This document shows positions 29,133 to 37,296 of a stretch of DNA of 64,000 nucleotides, one piece after another. The translations under genes and the position numbers were made by a program. Origin of the DNA: Pseudomonadota bacterium (lineage in GTDB: Bacteria; Desulfobacterota; Binatia; UBA9968); contig JAJPJQ010000049.1 in NCBI GenBank assembly GCA_021324155.1, positions 1 through 64,000 on the forward strand. Reading direction: 5' to 3'. The stretch's first letter is position 1, and every line of letters begins with the position of its first letter. The notes beneath the pieces are model-generated. The model did no database searches, was not told the origin of the DNA, and was given only the letters and a program-made list of their open reading frames with translations.

Positions 29133-31895
29133 TTATTGAATGGCGAATGGGCTGCTGTCGGCACAGACCACCGGAATCGTCACGCCACAAACACGGATGA
29201 TCGCCTGCCCCGTTGCCGGCTTCTTGACCTTCCAGAGGAGGTCGCCGACGTTAGGGGTCTTTTTCGAAATCACCGACCAGGTAGCGCCGCCGTTGCGGGA
29301 AATTAGAACAGCCATATTGCTCGCATCCGCCGTGCTCCAACGGATGGATTGTTTGCTACCCACGCGCCAGGCTGCACCGTTAGCTGGCGACAGAATTGAA
29401 ATAGGCGAGGGCTTCGCATACATCGCTGTCACGGTTTTGTCCTTGCTCATTGACAAGACACAGGTCGCACCCGAAACGCTGTCGCAACCTGTCCAGCTGA
29501 TGAAATTTTTATCTCCCGCTGTCGGCGGCGCGACCAAAGTCACCGAGGCGTTCTTGCTGAAAAGGCGTGTAAATCTCGTGGCACCATTGCCTTGACCGTT
29601 GCTATCGTTTGGGGTGACTGTGACGTTCAGAGCGGTCCCGGCGTTCGCATCCACCGTCAGTGTCGCCCCTACTTCATCAATTGTAAGGACAGCGCTGCTT
29701 TGACGCCCCAGGATTGCGCCGCCGAACGGGTTGCTTAGGTACAGATTGACCGTTTCCTTTCCTTCGACAATCGAGTCGTCGAGGATCGAAACCGAGAACG
29801 TCTTGCGCGTTTCGCCATCCGCGAATGACAACGTGCCGGACGTGGAATTGTAATCGCTTCCTGCGCGCGCCGTCCCATCTGCCGTGTGAAAATCGACGGA
29901 TACTGTTCCGGTCTTGCCGGCTTTGCGCAGCACACTTATCAATGCGGTTCCGCTGTTCTCGAGCGTGCTGAAGCCGGCCGATTCGAAGTGGAATTCGCCG
30001 GGGTTCGGCGCAAATTCGTGCGCGCCCATGTCGACGACGGCCTGGCCATTTGCGTCTCCATCGACAATCCGGTCCACGCCGTCGATGTCGAAGTCGGTCA
30101 GCTCGGGAACGCTGTTATCACCGCGGTCAACCACGGGCGAGCCGGGATTGAGGCGAAAGTCCCCATACGATGCGTCCACGAATTGCGGGTCGGCTGGGAT
30201 GTTGGTGAGGTCGATAGGGCATTCGTCGCCGATCAGCATGCCGGTCGGGTTGAACAAGTCGTTGAAGTTGAACATGGACGGTGTGGAACGCTCGCAGTAA
30301 ACGATCGGGGCCGTACCCTCGCCCGCGAAAATATTATTTGCTACCCGTCCGGTGAAGAAGTCCAAATAGAGCTGCGAGCCTTCTCGGCCTGAGTTCCCTA
30401 CTACCGTATTGTTTGTAATAACGGCGTTGCCCGTGGCCCAAATGCCTCCGCTGCAGACGCCGTAATTATCGAAGACGACATTCTGCGTAACTACACTATC
30501 GTTCATGGCGACAATGGCGGCGATGGCGTCGATGCAAAAATAGCCATAGCCCTCTGAGAAGAAACGGTTTTCAAAAAGAATGTTGCCGCGAATGACCGTC
30601 GGATGGCCGGGGCGGCCGCTGCCGCCGATCGCGCCGGCGTTGTCGTAAACGACGTTGTCGAGAATCTGCGCGGCCGACATCCACCCACCCGCGCCGATAC
30701 CCCCCGTCGGGCAAAGCGGGTTTTCATTGCCTTTCAGCGTATTCGCCTGAATGATCGGCTCGCCGTCTTCGATACCGATGCCGCCTCCGCCGCATGATGT
30801 TGAAGTCAAGAAGTTGCCGGTGACAATGGGATAAGAGCGTCGCACGAAAACGGCGCCATAGGCATCGCCGTTTTGAATCGTGAAGCCGCTAAGCAGCGAC
30901 TCGCGGCTTTGCCTGTTGCCGATCGTAACCGCCGGCGCGGCCCGGTTACCGTCGATGATCGTGACCTCGGGGCCCTCCTCGCTGACGAGTTTGATGTCCT
31001 TGTCGAGAAAGTCGACATTTTCCCGGTAGAAGCCAGGCGCGACGAGAATTCGGCTGCCGGAAAAAGCGGAGTTAATCGCGCCTTGAATCGTTGCCATGTC
31101 GGCAGGCACATGGATGAGCGTGCCTACGCTGATATCAGTCGTCGCGCTTTCAATCGCACCCAGGCCGTTATCGGCCTGGAAGGTTATCGCGAATGGTCCG
31201 TTCTGGGTCGCGTCAGGCGTCCATGCGAACGTACCGGTATTGTCGTGGTTGTCGGTGAACGTCGCGCCCGGTGGCAGTCCCGACACAGTCAGCGCGACGA
31301 TATTGCCGTTCGCTTCCGTGGCGTTAACGTTGAAGGTAAGGCCATGGCTTTGTTCAATCGTTTTTTTCTTGGGCGCGGTGATTGTAACGACGACATGAGC
31401 GTTGAAGCGGATTTCGCCGATGAGAGCGGGAGCGCCAGTTCCGCAATAATGCTCGAAAGTAGCCCAAAAGGAATCGATGGCGTCGCCGGCACCATAGGCG
31501 ATTTCACGAACCGTAAAACGTCCCGTGGAATCACAACCAATGGCACCGTAAACGGCCAATCCGGGGACCGGCGGCGCCTCAAATGGAAATCTGGTCGCGT
31601 TCTCGTACGTTCCAACTGTTAACGGCTGATTATTGGGTGCAGCGAAGTAAAGTTGCCAAAAGGGCCAAGCTCTCGTCTGGACACTGATGTAAACGGCATT
31701 GGAAGTCGACCAGGGTCGTTGCGCGGTGAAAGTACCGTCGGATGGCGTGAAAAAATATTGTTGTGCTAAGCCTGCGTAATCACCAAGCTCGCTATCAAGC
31801 TTCAGCGACGTTTCGACGGCGCGCGCTGGCGCTAGCGGCGCGAGCCAAAGCCCAAAGGCAATCGCTAGAAGACGAACGTAAAAGCTCCTGGCCAT
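29133..31895 (-). CDS. Large secreted beta-helix / Calx-beta / Ig-like protein
   Basis: 920 aa. Signal peptide (MARSFYVRLLAIAFGLWLAP, ending ARA). Order: N-terminal unique region; a putative cadherin/Ig-like domain (about 170-255); a right-handed beta-helix with many NNTV/GNIL-type turns (about 260-600); a Calx-beta domain (FESAGFSTLENSGTALISVLRKAG... to about 710); a bacterial repeat domain (LTVDANAGTALNVTVTP...TVTAMYA); and a C-terminal ISILSPANGAAWRVGSKQSIRW domain. Likely a cell-surface or released polysaccharide-binding or adhesive protein. It stands alone between xerC and a divergent ATPase gene. The GGGGTG ribosome binding site at 7 nt supports 31895. Confidence 0.82.
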   Translation of the reverse strand: MARSFYVRLLAIAFGLWLAPLAPARAVETSLKLDSELGDYAGLAQQYFFTPSDGTFTAQRPWSTSNAVYISVQTRAWPFWQLYFAAPNNQPLTVGTYENATRFPFEAPPVPGLAVYGAIGCDSTGRFTVREIAYGAGDAIDSFWATFEHYCGTGAPALIGEIRFNAHVVVTITAPKKKTIEQSHGLTFNVNATEANGNIVALTVSGLPPGATFTDNHDNTGTFAWTPDATQNGPFAITFQADNGLGAIESATTDISVGTLIHVPADMATIQGAINSAFSGSRILVAPGFYRENVDFLDKDIKLVSEEGPEVTIIDGNRAAPAVTIGNRQSRESLLSGFTIQNGDAYGAVFVRRSYPIVTGNFLTSTSCGGGGIGIEDGEPIIQANTLKGNENPLCPTGGIGAGGWMSAAQILDNVVYDNAGAIGGSGRPGHPTVIRGNILFENRFFSEGYGYFCIDAIAAIVAMNDSVVTQNVVFDNYGVCSGGIWATGNAVITNNTVVGNSGREGSQLYLDFFTGRVANNIFAGEGTAPIVYCERSTPSMFNFNDLFNPTGMLIGDECPIDLTNIPADPQFVDASYGDFRLNPGSPVVDRGDNSVPELTDFDIDGVDRIVDGDANGQAVVDMGAHEFAPNPGEFHFESAGFSTLENSGTALISVLRKAGKTGTVSVDFHTADGTARAGSDYNSTSGTLSFADGETRKTFSVSILDDSIVEGKETVNLYLSNPFGGAILGRQSSAVLTIDEVGATLTVDANAGTALNVTVTPNDSNGQGNGATRFTRLFSKNASVTLVAPPTAGDKNFISWTGCDSVSGATCVLSMSKDKTVTAMYAKPSPISILSPANGAAWRVGSKQSIRWSTADASNMAVLISRNGGATWSVISKKTPNVGDLLWKVKKPATGQAIIRVCGVTIPVVCADSSPFAIQ

Positions 31896-32151
31896 GCGGT
31901 CACACCCCGGTTCACCGGATCGTGAATGCACAACTTCCTCCCAAACCGCCCCAATGGATAGCATTGCCAATGTCCCGTCGTCAAATGGTCAATAGTGAAG
32001 ATAGTGTTACCATGCAATCGGGTAATTTGTTCATATACAGCCACGTTTTTGGGTTTTTCTTTGTAACCCGGCGCGCCGCTGCGACGATGGGGACGGCCCG
32101 TTTTCCCCGCCTTGCCTCGACTGTGCAAAGCCAGTAATCTCGTCGGCGGTC
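31896..32151. other. Divergent promoter region
   Basis: 256 bp between divergent genes, with lower GC than its flanks, consistent with promoters for both sides. No clear -35/-10 pair, operator or RNA structure stands out. Confidence 0.3.
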
Positions 32152-33036
32152 ATGGCGAACGGGCCGCTCAAATCCGAGGGCGCGGAGATCGACGGCTTCG
32201 TCGCCGCGCTCGAAGCGGCGCACGATGTGAGAGATGTCGCGGGATGGCGCTCGGGTTTCGCGGCGCTCGATCGGGCGCTGAACGGCCTTTCGCGCGGCCT
32301 GTACCTGCTGATCGGCCCATCCGGGTCGGGGAAGACGGCGTTCGCGAAGCAACTCGCCGATCAAATGCTTCGAGTGAATGACATCGCGGCGCTGTTTTTT
32401 ACGTTCGCGGAATTAAAGGACGATCTGCGCGTCCGCACGCTTGCGCGCTTGAGCGGCTTGGAGACGCACGAGATCCGCCGCGGCGCCGGATACCTGCTCC
32501 ACAACTATGGCGCCGCGAAGCAGCCGGGCGCGGATGAGCCGCCGGCGGGCTGGGACAAGGTCAAGGCGGTCGCCGCCGAGGCCAAGAGCTGGCTTGCGCG
32601 CCTGTACATCATCGAATGCGATCTCACGTCGACCTATGATGGCATCGAGCGGCAGGTTGCGGCCGTGCGGCAAGCGGCGAATACGCAACATCTGCTCGCG
32701 ATCATCGATGACGCGCAGCGCCTTGGCGATGGCTCGATTGCGATCGACGCGCGGCTACCGCTCGTCGTCGAACGGTTGAGCGATCTGGCCGCGCGATTGG
32801 AATTGCCGCTCTTGGCGACATGGCCGGAATCGGACCGGGACCCGCCGCAGCGATGGGCGGAGCGCGCGCCCGGCGCCGCCGCCGTCATGGTGCTCCGCGA
32901 CAATGGATCCAGCGACGCCTTCACGCGCCGCTTGGAGCTTCACATTGTGAAAAATCGCGGCGGCGAGAAGGCGAAAGTCGCTTTCGACTTTACAGAAAAC
33001 TTGTCAAAGATAATCCAAGTTGACCGCCCCCGATGA
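32152..33036 (+). CDS. DnaB/RecA-like P-loop ATPase
   Basis: 294 aa. FAALDRALNGLSRGLYLLIGPSGSGKTAFAKQLADQ is a RecA/DnaB-C-type core with Walker A at about 60-67. LLAIIDDAQRL is the Walker B strand. The final LHIVKNRGGEKAKVAFDFTENLSKI resembles the DnaB C-terminus. There is no N-terminal primase-binding domain, so it is not the replicative helicase. KaiC/DnaB-like regulators of this size have diverse roles. Its stop overlaps the ABC ATPase start (ATGA), so it is coupled to a Lol-type exporter, which is unusual. Confidence 0.75.
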   Translation: MANGPLKSEGAEIDGFVAALEAAHDVRDVAGWRSGFAALDRALNGLSRGLYLLIGPSGSGKTAFAKQLADQMLRVNDIAALFFTFAELKDDLRVRTLARLSGLETHEIRRGAGYLLHNYGAAKQPGADEPPAGWDKVKAVAAEAKSWLARLYIIECDLTSTYDGIERQVAAVRQAANTQHLLAIIDDAQRLGDGSIAIDARLPLVVERLSDLAARLELPLLATWPESDRDPPQRWAERAPGAAAVMVLRDNGSSDAFTRRLELHIVKNRGGEKAKVAFDFTENLSKIIQVDRPR

Positions 33037-33728
33037 CCTCGATCGGCGCTCCCGTTTTCGAAGCGCGCGGCGCAAGCCGCACTTTCACCGAACACGGCGG
33101 CGGCGCGCCTGTGCACGCCGTGCGCGGCGTTAGCGCCACGATCCATCCAGGCGAGTTCGTCGTCGTCGCCGGTCCTTCGGGCTCGGGCAAGACGACGTTC
33201 CTACACCTGCTCGCCGCGGTTGACGCGCCGAGTGCGGGTGAAATCCTCATCGAAGGCCAGCCGGTAAGCGCTCTCTCTCGCAATGCCAAGGCGGAGATTC
33301 GCCTGCAGCGAATCGGCTTGCTCTTTTCCGAGCACAACTTGAGCCCTGCATTGACGGCGGCGGAAAACGTCGACCTGCCGCTCGCGCTGCGCGGCCTTTC
33401 GGCGCGCGAGCGGCGCGAGCGCGTGCACTCGGCGCTCGCGCGATTGGGCGTCGCGCACCTGGCGCGGCGGTTTCCCGATGCGCTCTCGACCGGCGAGCAG
33501 CAGCGAGTCGCGATGGCGCGGGCCGTCGCCGGTCATCCGGCGGCGCTCATCGGAGACGAGCCGACGGCGCATCTCGACTCCGAGGCCGGCGCGGCGTTGC
33601 TCGATCTCGTTCAGGCGCTCGTCAGCGAGCGGCGCATGGCGGCGGTCGTCGCGAGCCACGATCCCGCCGTGATCGCCCGTGCCGATCGCGTGATTCGGTT
33701 GCGTGACGGCGCCGTTGTCGAGGATTGA
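33033..33728 (+). CDS. LolD/MacB-type ABC transporter ATPase
   Basis: 231 aa. Walker A GPSGSGKTTFLHLL (about 49-56), signature LSTGEQQRVAMARA, Walker B LIGDEPTAHLD and H-loop VASHDP are all present, so it should hydrolyse ATP. Together with the next two genes it makes a LolD - LolA-like - LolC/E set, suggesting lipoprotein release from the inner membrane or a related mechanotransmission exporter. Confidence 0.92.
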   Translation: MTSIGAPVFEARGASRTFTEHGGGAPVHAVRGVSATIHPGEFVVVAGPSGSGKTTFLHLLAAVDAPSAGEILIEGQPVSALSRNAKAEIRLQRIGLLFSEHNLSPALTAAENVDLPLALRGLSARERRERVHSALARLGVAHLARRFPDALSTGEQQRVAMARAVAGHPAALIGDEPTAHLDSEAGAALLDLVQALVSERRMAAVVASHDPAVIARADRVIRLRDGAVVED

Positions 33729-33729
33729 G

Positions 33730-34473
33730 GTGATACGCGCGCTGTTCGTTATCGTTTTGCTAGTATGCTTGCGGCTTGATGACAACCTGTCGTCCGCCGA
33801 AGCGCCGCCCTTGTTCGGTGCGGGTTATACGAAAGTGTTCGCGCGGCCGTTTACCGCGGGCGCGTCGCTGGCCATCCGGCGCCACAGCTGGAGCCGCAAC
33901 ATCTATCTTACGTTCTTTGTGCGCGACGCGTCGCGCGGAGTCATCCGAGTGACCGGGTCGCAGCGCGATCTCGGCAACATCGCCCTTAGAACCCACGGAC
34001 GCGTGTATCTTTATTTCCCGAGCGCCGAGCTTCTGCTCACTTTGCCGGCCGGCGTCGGCGCCCAGCCGCTCTTCGGCAGTGATTTTTCCGCTGACGACCT
34101 GCTCGCGTTCGGCGACGTCACCGGGCGTTTCGCGCCGGCGTCCGAAAGCGCCGAGACGCTTTCCGGGACTGCGGCGCGGCGCTTCGAGTTGAAGCCGCGC
34201 GACGCGAAGAATGCGCCCTACGCCGCGGCGCGGCTCTGGATCGCGCGCGACGGCGGCATGCCGCTGCGCCAGGAATTTTATTCGGCCGACGGCGCGCTCA
34301 TCCGCGAGGTCGTCGCGGAGAGCGGCGGCAGGATGCCGTTTCCTGTGCGGTGGTGGGCGCGGACCTTCGGTCCCCGAGGCGGAGAATCGGAACTCCGCTT
34401 CACCTCATATGAAGCCAACCGGCAGCTGGCGGACGATCTGTTCACCGTCGAGGGAATCCGGCGGTGGCGCTGA
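33730..34473 (+). CDS. LolA-like outer-membrane lipoprotein-sorting protein
   Basis: 247 aa. Signal peptide (VIRALFVIVLLVCLRL...SSAEA), then a LolA/LolB-like beta-sheet domain. GRVYLYFPSAELLLTLP, DDLLAFGDVTGRF and the late ARLWIARDGGMPLRQEFYSADGALIREVV match the lipoprotein-sorting family found beside MacB/LolE permeases. GTG 33730 (GAGG at 6 nt) is chosen over 33703, which lies inside the ATPase gene. Confidence 0.82.
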   Translation: MIRALFVIVLLVCLRLDDNLSSAEAPPLFGAGYTKVFARPFTAGASLAIRRHSWSRNIYLTFFVRDASRGVIRVTGSQRDLGNIALRTHGRVYLYFPSAELLLTLPAGVGAQPLFGSDFSADDLLAFGDVTGRFAPASESAETLSGTAARRFELKPRDAKNAPYAAARLWIARDGGMPLRQEFYSADGALIREVVAESGGRMPFPVRWWARTFGPRGGESELRFTSYEANRQLADDLFTVEGIRRWR

Positions 34474-34496
34474 CGGACATCGATCGAATTTTTATT

Positions 34497-34530
34497 CCGT
34501 TCGTCCTGAGCTTGTCGAAGGGCGGACGCG
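34497..34530 (+). repeat. REP-like palindrome of the GTCCTGAGCTTGTCGAAGG type
   Basis: TCGTCCTGAGCTTGTCGAAG followed by GGCGGACG is an imperfect palindrome lying between the LolA-like and permease genes. This exact core is familiar as a dispersed intergenic element in many soil bacterial genomes. It lies within an operon and may form a hairpin that tunes expression of the permease. Only one copy is seen in this window. Confidence 0.6.
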
Positions 34531-34549
34531 TATCGAGACGAGGCCCACG

Positions 34550-35788
34550 ATGAGCAGCTGCTCGCTGACGCTCGCGCGCTTCGCAGCACGCAACGTTTGG
34601 CGGAACCGCCGCCGTTCGCTCCTCACCATCGCCGCGATCGCCGGCGGGCTCTTCGTCCTGGTCTTCTTGAAAGGCTTGCAGGACGGTTACGTCGCCCAGC
34701 GGCTCGACCAGGGGCTCGGCCTCTCGATCGGCCATATTGTCGTGCGCTCCGCTGACGCGAATCAGCCGGGCATCCCGGACGGCGCCGCGATCGCAAAAAC
34801 GCTTCTCTCAGACACTGCAGTCGTCGCCGCCGCGCCGCGCGTGCGCTTCGAGGCTTTTGTGCAGGGTGCCGCGGGCTCCGCCGGTGTTTCGGTCGTCGGC
34901 TTCGACGCGGACGACGAGGCGAAAGTCACCTGGATTGCGCGCGCGATCGTCGAAGGGAAATTCCCCGATACGAATGTCATCGCACCGTATCCGATTCTCC
35001 TCGGCCGCGATCTCGCGCGCCGGCTCGGCGTCCCGCTGGGAGGCAAAGTGGCGCTCCTCGTCGAAGGCGAAGACCGCGAGCTCGTCGCCGAGCCGTTCAA
35101 CGTCGCGGGAATCTTCCATACCGGGGCGACGCTGTTCGACAGCGGCGTCGCCTACATTCCGCGGCGGATCGCCGCGCGCATGCTGCTCGTCCGCGGCGAC
35201 GCGACGGAGGTCGTCGCGCGCGTGCGCGAACCGCTCGCCGCGCCGGAGATCTCCGACCGTCTCGCGCGCGACCCTCGCCTCACCAATCTTAGCGTCGCGA
35301 GCTGGCGCGAGGCGGCTCCGGAGATGCAAGAGGCGATGGAAGTCCTCCGCGTCATGGAATCGATCCGCACGGGCGTCCTCTTCGCACTCGTCGGCCTCGG
35401 CATCCTCAACACGATTACGATGTCGCTCTACGAGCGGCGGCGCGAGTTCGGCACCCTCATGGCCGTCGGCATGTCGCCGGAGAAAATTTTTACGCTGCTG
35501 GTGCTGGAGGTCGCGGTGCTGGTCGCGGTGGGCGTGTTGCTCGGAGTCGGCGGCGCCTTCGGGGTCGTGGCGGGCTGGCTGGGGCGGACGGGCGTCAACG
35601 TCTCGGCGCTCGGCGCGCGCCTTCCCGGCGCGCTCGCCGGCACGAGCGTGATCTACCCGATCGTCACTGGAGAGAATTTACTGCTCGCGGGCGCGTGGGT
35701 GCTGGGAATCTCATTCGCCGTCCTGATCGTGCCGCTCTATCGGATATTGCGGCTCGACCCTGCGACGGCGCTGAGGGACCGGGTGTGA
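34550..35788 (+). CDS. LolC/E (FtsX/MacB-type) ABC transporter permease
   Basis: 412 aa. N-terminal RNVWRNRRRSLLTIAAIAGGLFVLVFLKG transmembrane segment, a large periplasmic MacB_PCD-like domain (about 55-280), then an FtsX domain with three transmembrane helices (TGVLFALVGLGILNTITMSLYERRREFGTLMAVGMSP is diagnostic). Partner of the ATPase at 33033. Start at ATG 34550, just after the REP-like repeat; the longer frame is not conserved. Confidence 0.9.
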   Translation: MSSCSLTLARFAARNVWRNRRRSLLTIAAIAGGLFVLVFLKGLQDGYVAQRLDQGLGLSIGHIVVRSADANQPGIPDGAAIAKTLLSDTAVVAAAPRVRFEAFVQGAAGSAGVSVVGFDADDEAKVTWIARAIVEGKFPDTNVIAPYPILLGRDLARRLGVPLGGKVALLVEGEDRELVAEPFNVAGIFHTGATLFDSGVAYIPRRIAARMLLVRGDATEVVARVREPLAAPEISDRLARDPRLTNLSVASWREAAPEMQEAMEVLRVMESIRTGVLFALVGLGILNTITMSLYERRREFGTLMAVGMSPEKIFTLLVLEVAVLVAVGVLLGVGGAFGVVAGWLGRTGVNVSALGARLPGALAGTSVIYPIVTGENLLLAGAWVLGISFAVLIVPLYRILRLDPATALRDRV

Positions 35789-35790
35789 GT

Positions 35791-36357
35791 TTAATGGTTG
35801 TGGCAGTTATCCACGGCCGCACCGACCGTCGCGACCGTTCCAACAGCCGAGTGCTGTTGACCTTCGGCAACGCCGAGGATGCTCGCTTTCTTCATGCTGG
35901 TCGGAGTTTTTGTGCCCTTCACGAATGAAACCGTTCCATGGATGACGAAGGTCGAGCCGGAAAGCGTGTGCTGTCCCTCCATGACGAACAGACCAGTTCC
36001 AGCCACGAGTCCATCGAGATGCGTGATCGATCCACTACCACAGGCTAGATCCGGCTGCGTCGCGATTCCCCATTCAGTATCGCTAAAGAAATACACGTAA
36101 GCCTTCCCGTCTGGGTCGGCAACAATGGTCACGCCGTCGGTACAACCGCCCGCCGTGCCTTGAATACACTGTACAATCATCGCGGCAGTTACTTTGTTGA
36201 CAAAAGGCTTCGTTCCAGCAGTAACATCGTGAAAGTGTGTTATCGTTCCCGAACCGGTAATCTCAAAAACCTCACCGTTAAACGCGAAAGCATTCTGCTG
36301 GTGGACAGCTAAAAAGCCTACGAATACCAAAACGACCGCAGCAATTTTAAGCGCCAT
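35791..36357 (-). CDS. Exported protein of unknown function
   Basis: 188 aa with signal peptide (MALKIAAVVLVFVGFLAVHQ, ending FAF). The mature protein is rich in Gly, Thr, Val and beta-strands, with two partly similar halves: GSGTITHFHDVTAGTKPFV and GSGSITHLDGLVAGTGLFV. This suggests an internal duplication. It has three or four Cys and a C-terminal NCHNH. Strong GGAGG ribosome binding site. No known domain recognised. It converges with the permease gene, 2 nt between stops. Confidence 0.7.
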   Translation of the reverse strand: MALKIAAVVLVFVGFLAVHQQNAFAFNGEVFEITGSGTITHFHDVTAGTKPFVNKVTAAMIVQCIQGTAGGCTDGVTIVADPDGKAYVYFFSDTEWGIATQPDLACGSGSITHLDGLVAGTGLFVMEGQHTLSGSTFVIHGTVSFVKGTKTPTSMKKASILGVAEGQQHSAVGTVATVGAAVDNCHNH

Positions 36358-36438
36358 AACCCCTCCCACCAAAGATGGACGGACGGCCCTTTATACCGAA
36401 AACGGGGATCGTGCTGCAAATATTTTTTTGTTCGACGT

Positions 36439-36744
36439 CTACGGCTTCACCATCGTGTACAGAAACACGTCGTCGCCCTGGACCGACTGGAAGCGGAAGC
36501 CTTTCTTGACCAGGCTCGAAAGCGCGGCGGCGCAGGACGAGTCGACGCTGAACAGCGGTGCCGCGACGCTGCTGTCGGTTTCCGCGACGGTGATGTCGCC
36601 GCCGCCGTTCGACGCGCAGCGGAGCAGCACGACATCGGCGGTCGGCACCGGCGTAAGCGCGCCCCGGCCGATAGCGAAATTCCCCGCCACCACGGCGGCG
36701 GCGAGAGCGACGACGGCCGCGGACATGACGATGCGACGCTTCAT
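36439..36744 (-). CDS. Small exported protein, unknown
   Basis: 101 aa with an N-terminal hydrophobic signal or anchor (VMSAAVVALAAAVVAGNFAI). The mature part holds two Cys (LLRCASNGG, DSSCAAAL) about 27 residues apart, which could form a disulfide. AGGAGG lies 6 nt before the ATG. No homologue recognised. Confidence 0.65.
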   Translation of the reverse strand: MKRRIVMSAAVVALAAAVVAGNFAIGRGALTPVPTADVVLLRCASNGGGDITVAETDSSVAAPLFSVDSSCAAALSSLVKKGFRFQSVQGDDVFLYTMVKP

Positions 36745-36939
36745 AGGAACCTCCTTTTTCGACGCAAATTCGTCGCTCTTATAGCGACGGGGCCGACGGG
36801 CGGCAATGAGGGGTAGGTCCTATTTTTGAAAGGTGATTGTGACCCAATTCGCCAAGCTGTGAGAGTACGGAAACCACGGAAAGCCTGGACTCCCGCTTTA
36901 GCCGGAATGCCTCACGGGCGGAAGCGTATCGGTTTTCCG
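36745..36939. other. Intergenic segment with degenerate repeat remnant
   Basis: No gene is supportable. Around 36889-36915 the sequence (TGGACTCCCGCTTTAGCCGG...) resembles a decayed member of the widespread CCCGCTTTCGCGGGAATG intergenic hairpin family. Confidence 0.3.
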
Positions 36940-37248
36940 TTACACCTGGGGCTCGCCCGCCCTCGTCCCGCGCACGACGACGTTGTCGCCTTCGCGGCGG
37001 ATCTCGATGTTGTGTGCGCCATCGAGATAGATCATCGTACGGGGCGGCTCGAAGAGGATGGTCTTCTGCGGCAATTCTTCGACGAAGACCTGCGCGGCGC
37101 TCGCGGGCAGCTCGAAGCGCTCGGTGTGCATGAGGTCGCCTTCGTAGCAGACCTCGATCCACGGCCGATTGCCCGAGACACCGAGGATGATCACGCCGGC
37201 GCGCTTGACGCGGCCGAGGAGGTTGTCGGTGTCGGAAGCGACCGCCAT
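36940..37248 (-). CDS. Hypothetical cytoplasmic protein
   Basis: 102 aa, no signal peptide or membrane helix. Predicted mainly beta (AGVIILGVSGNRPWIEVCYE, RTMIYLDGAHNIEIRREGDNVVVRG). Lies just downstream of the CoA ligase in the same orientation. Family not recognised; coding is supported by length, codon pattern and lack of a better antisense frame. Confidence 0.6.
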   Translation of the reverse strand: MAVASDTDNLLGRVKRAGVIILGVSGNRPWIEVCYEGDLMHTERFELPASAAQVFVEELPQKTILFEPPRTMIYLDGAHNIEIRREGDNVVVRGTRAGEPQV

Positions 37249-37296
37249 GTTTCGCGATTCCTAGGGCCGGTTCGCGAACCGCCCCTCAAAGAGAAT

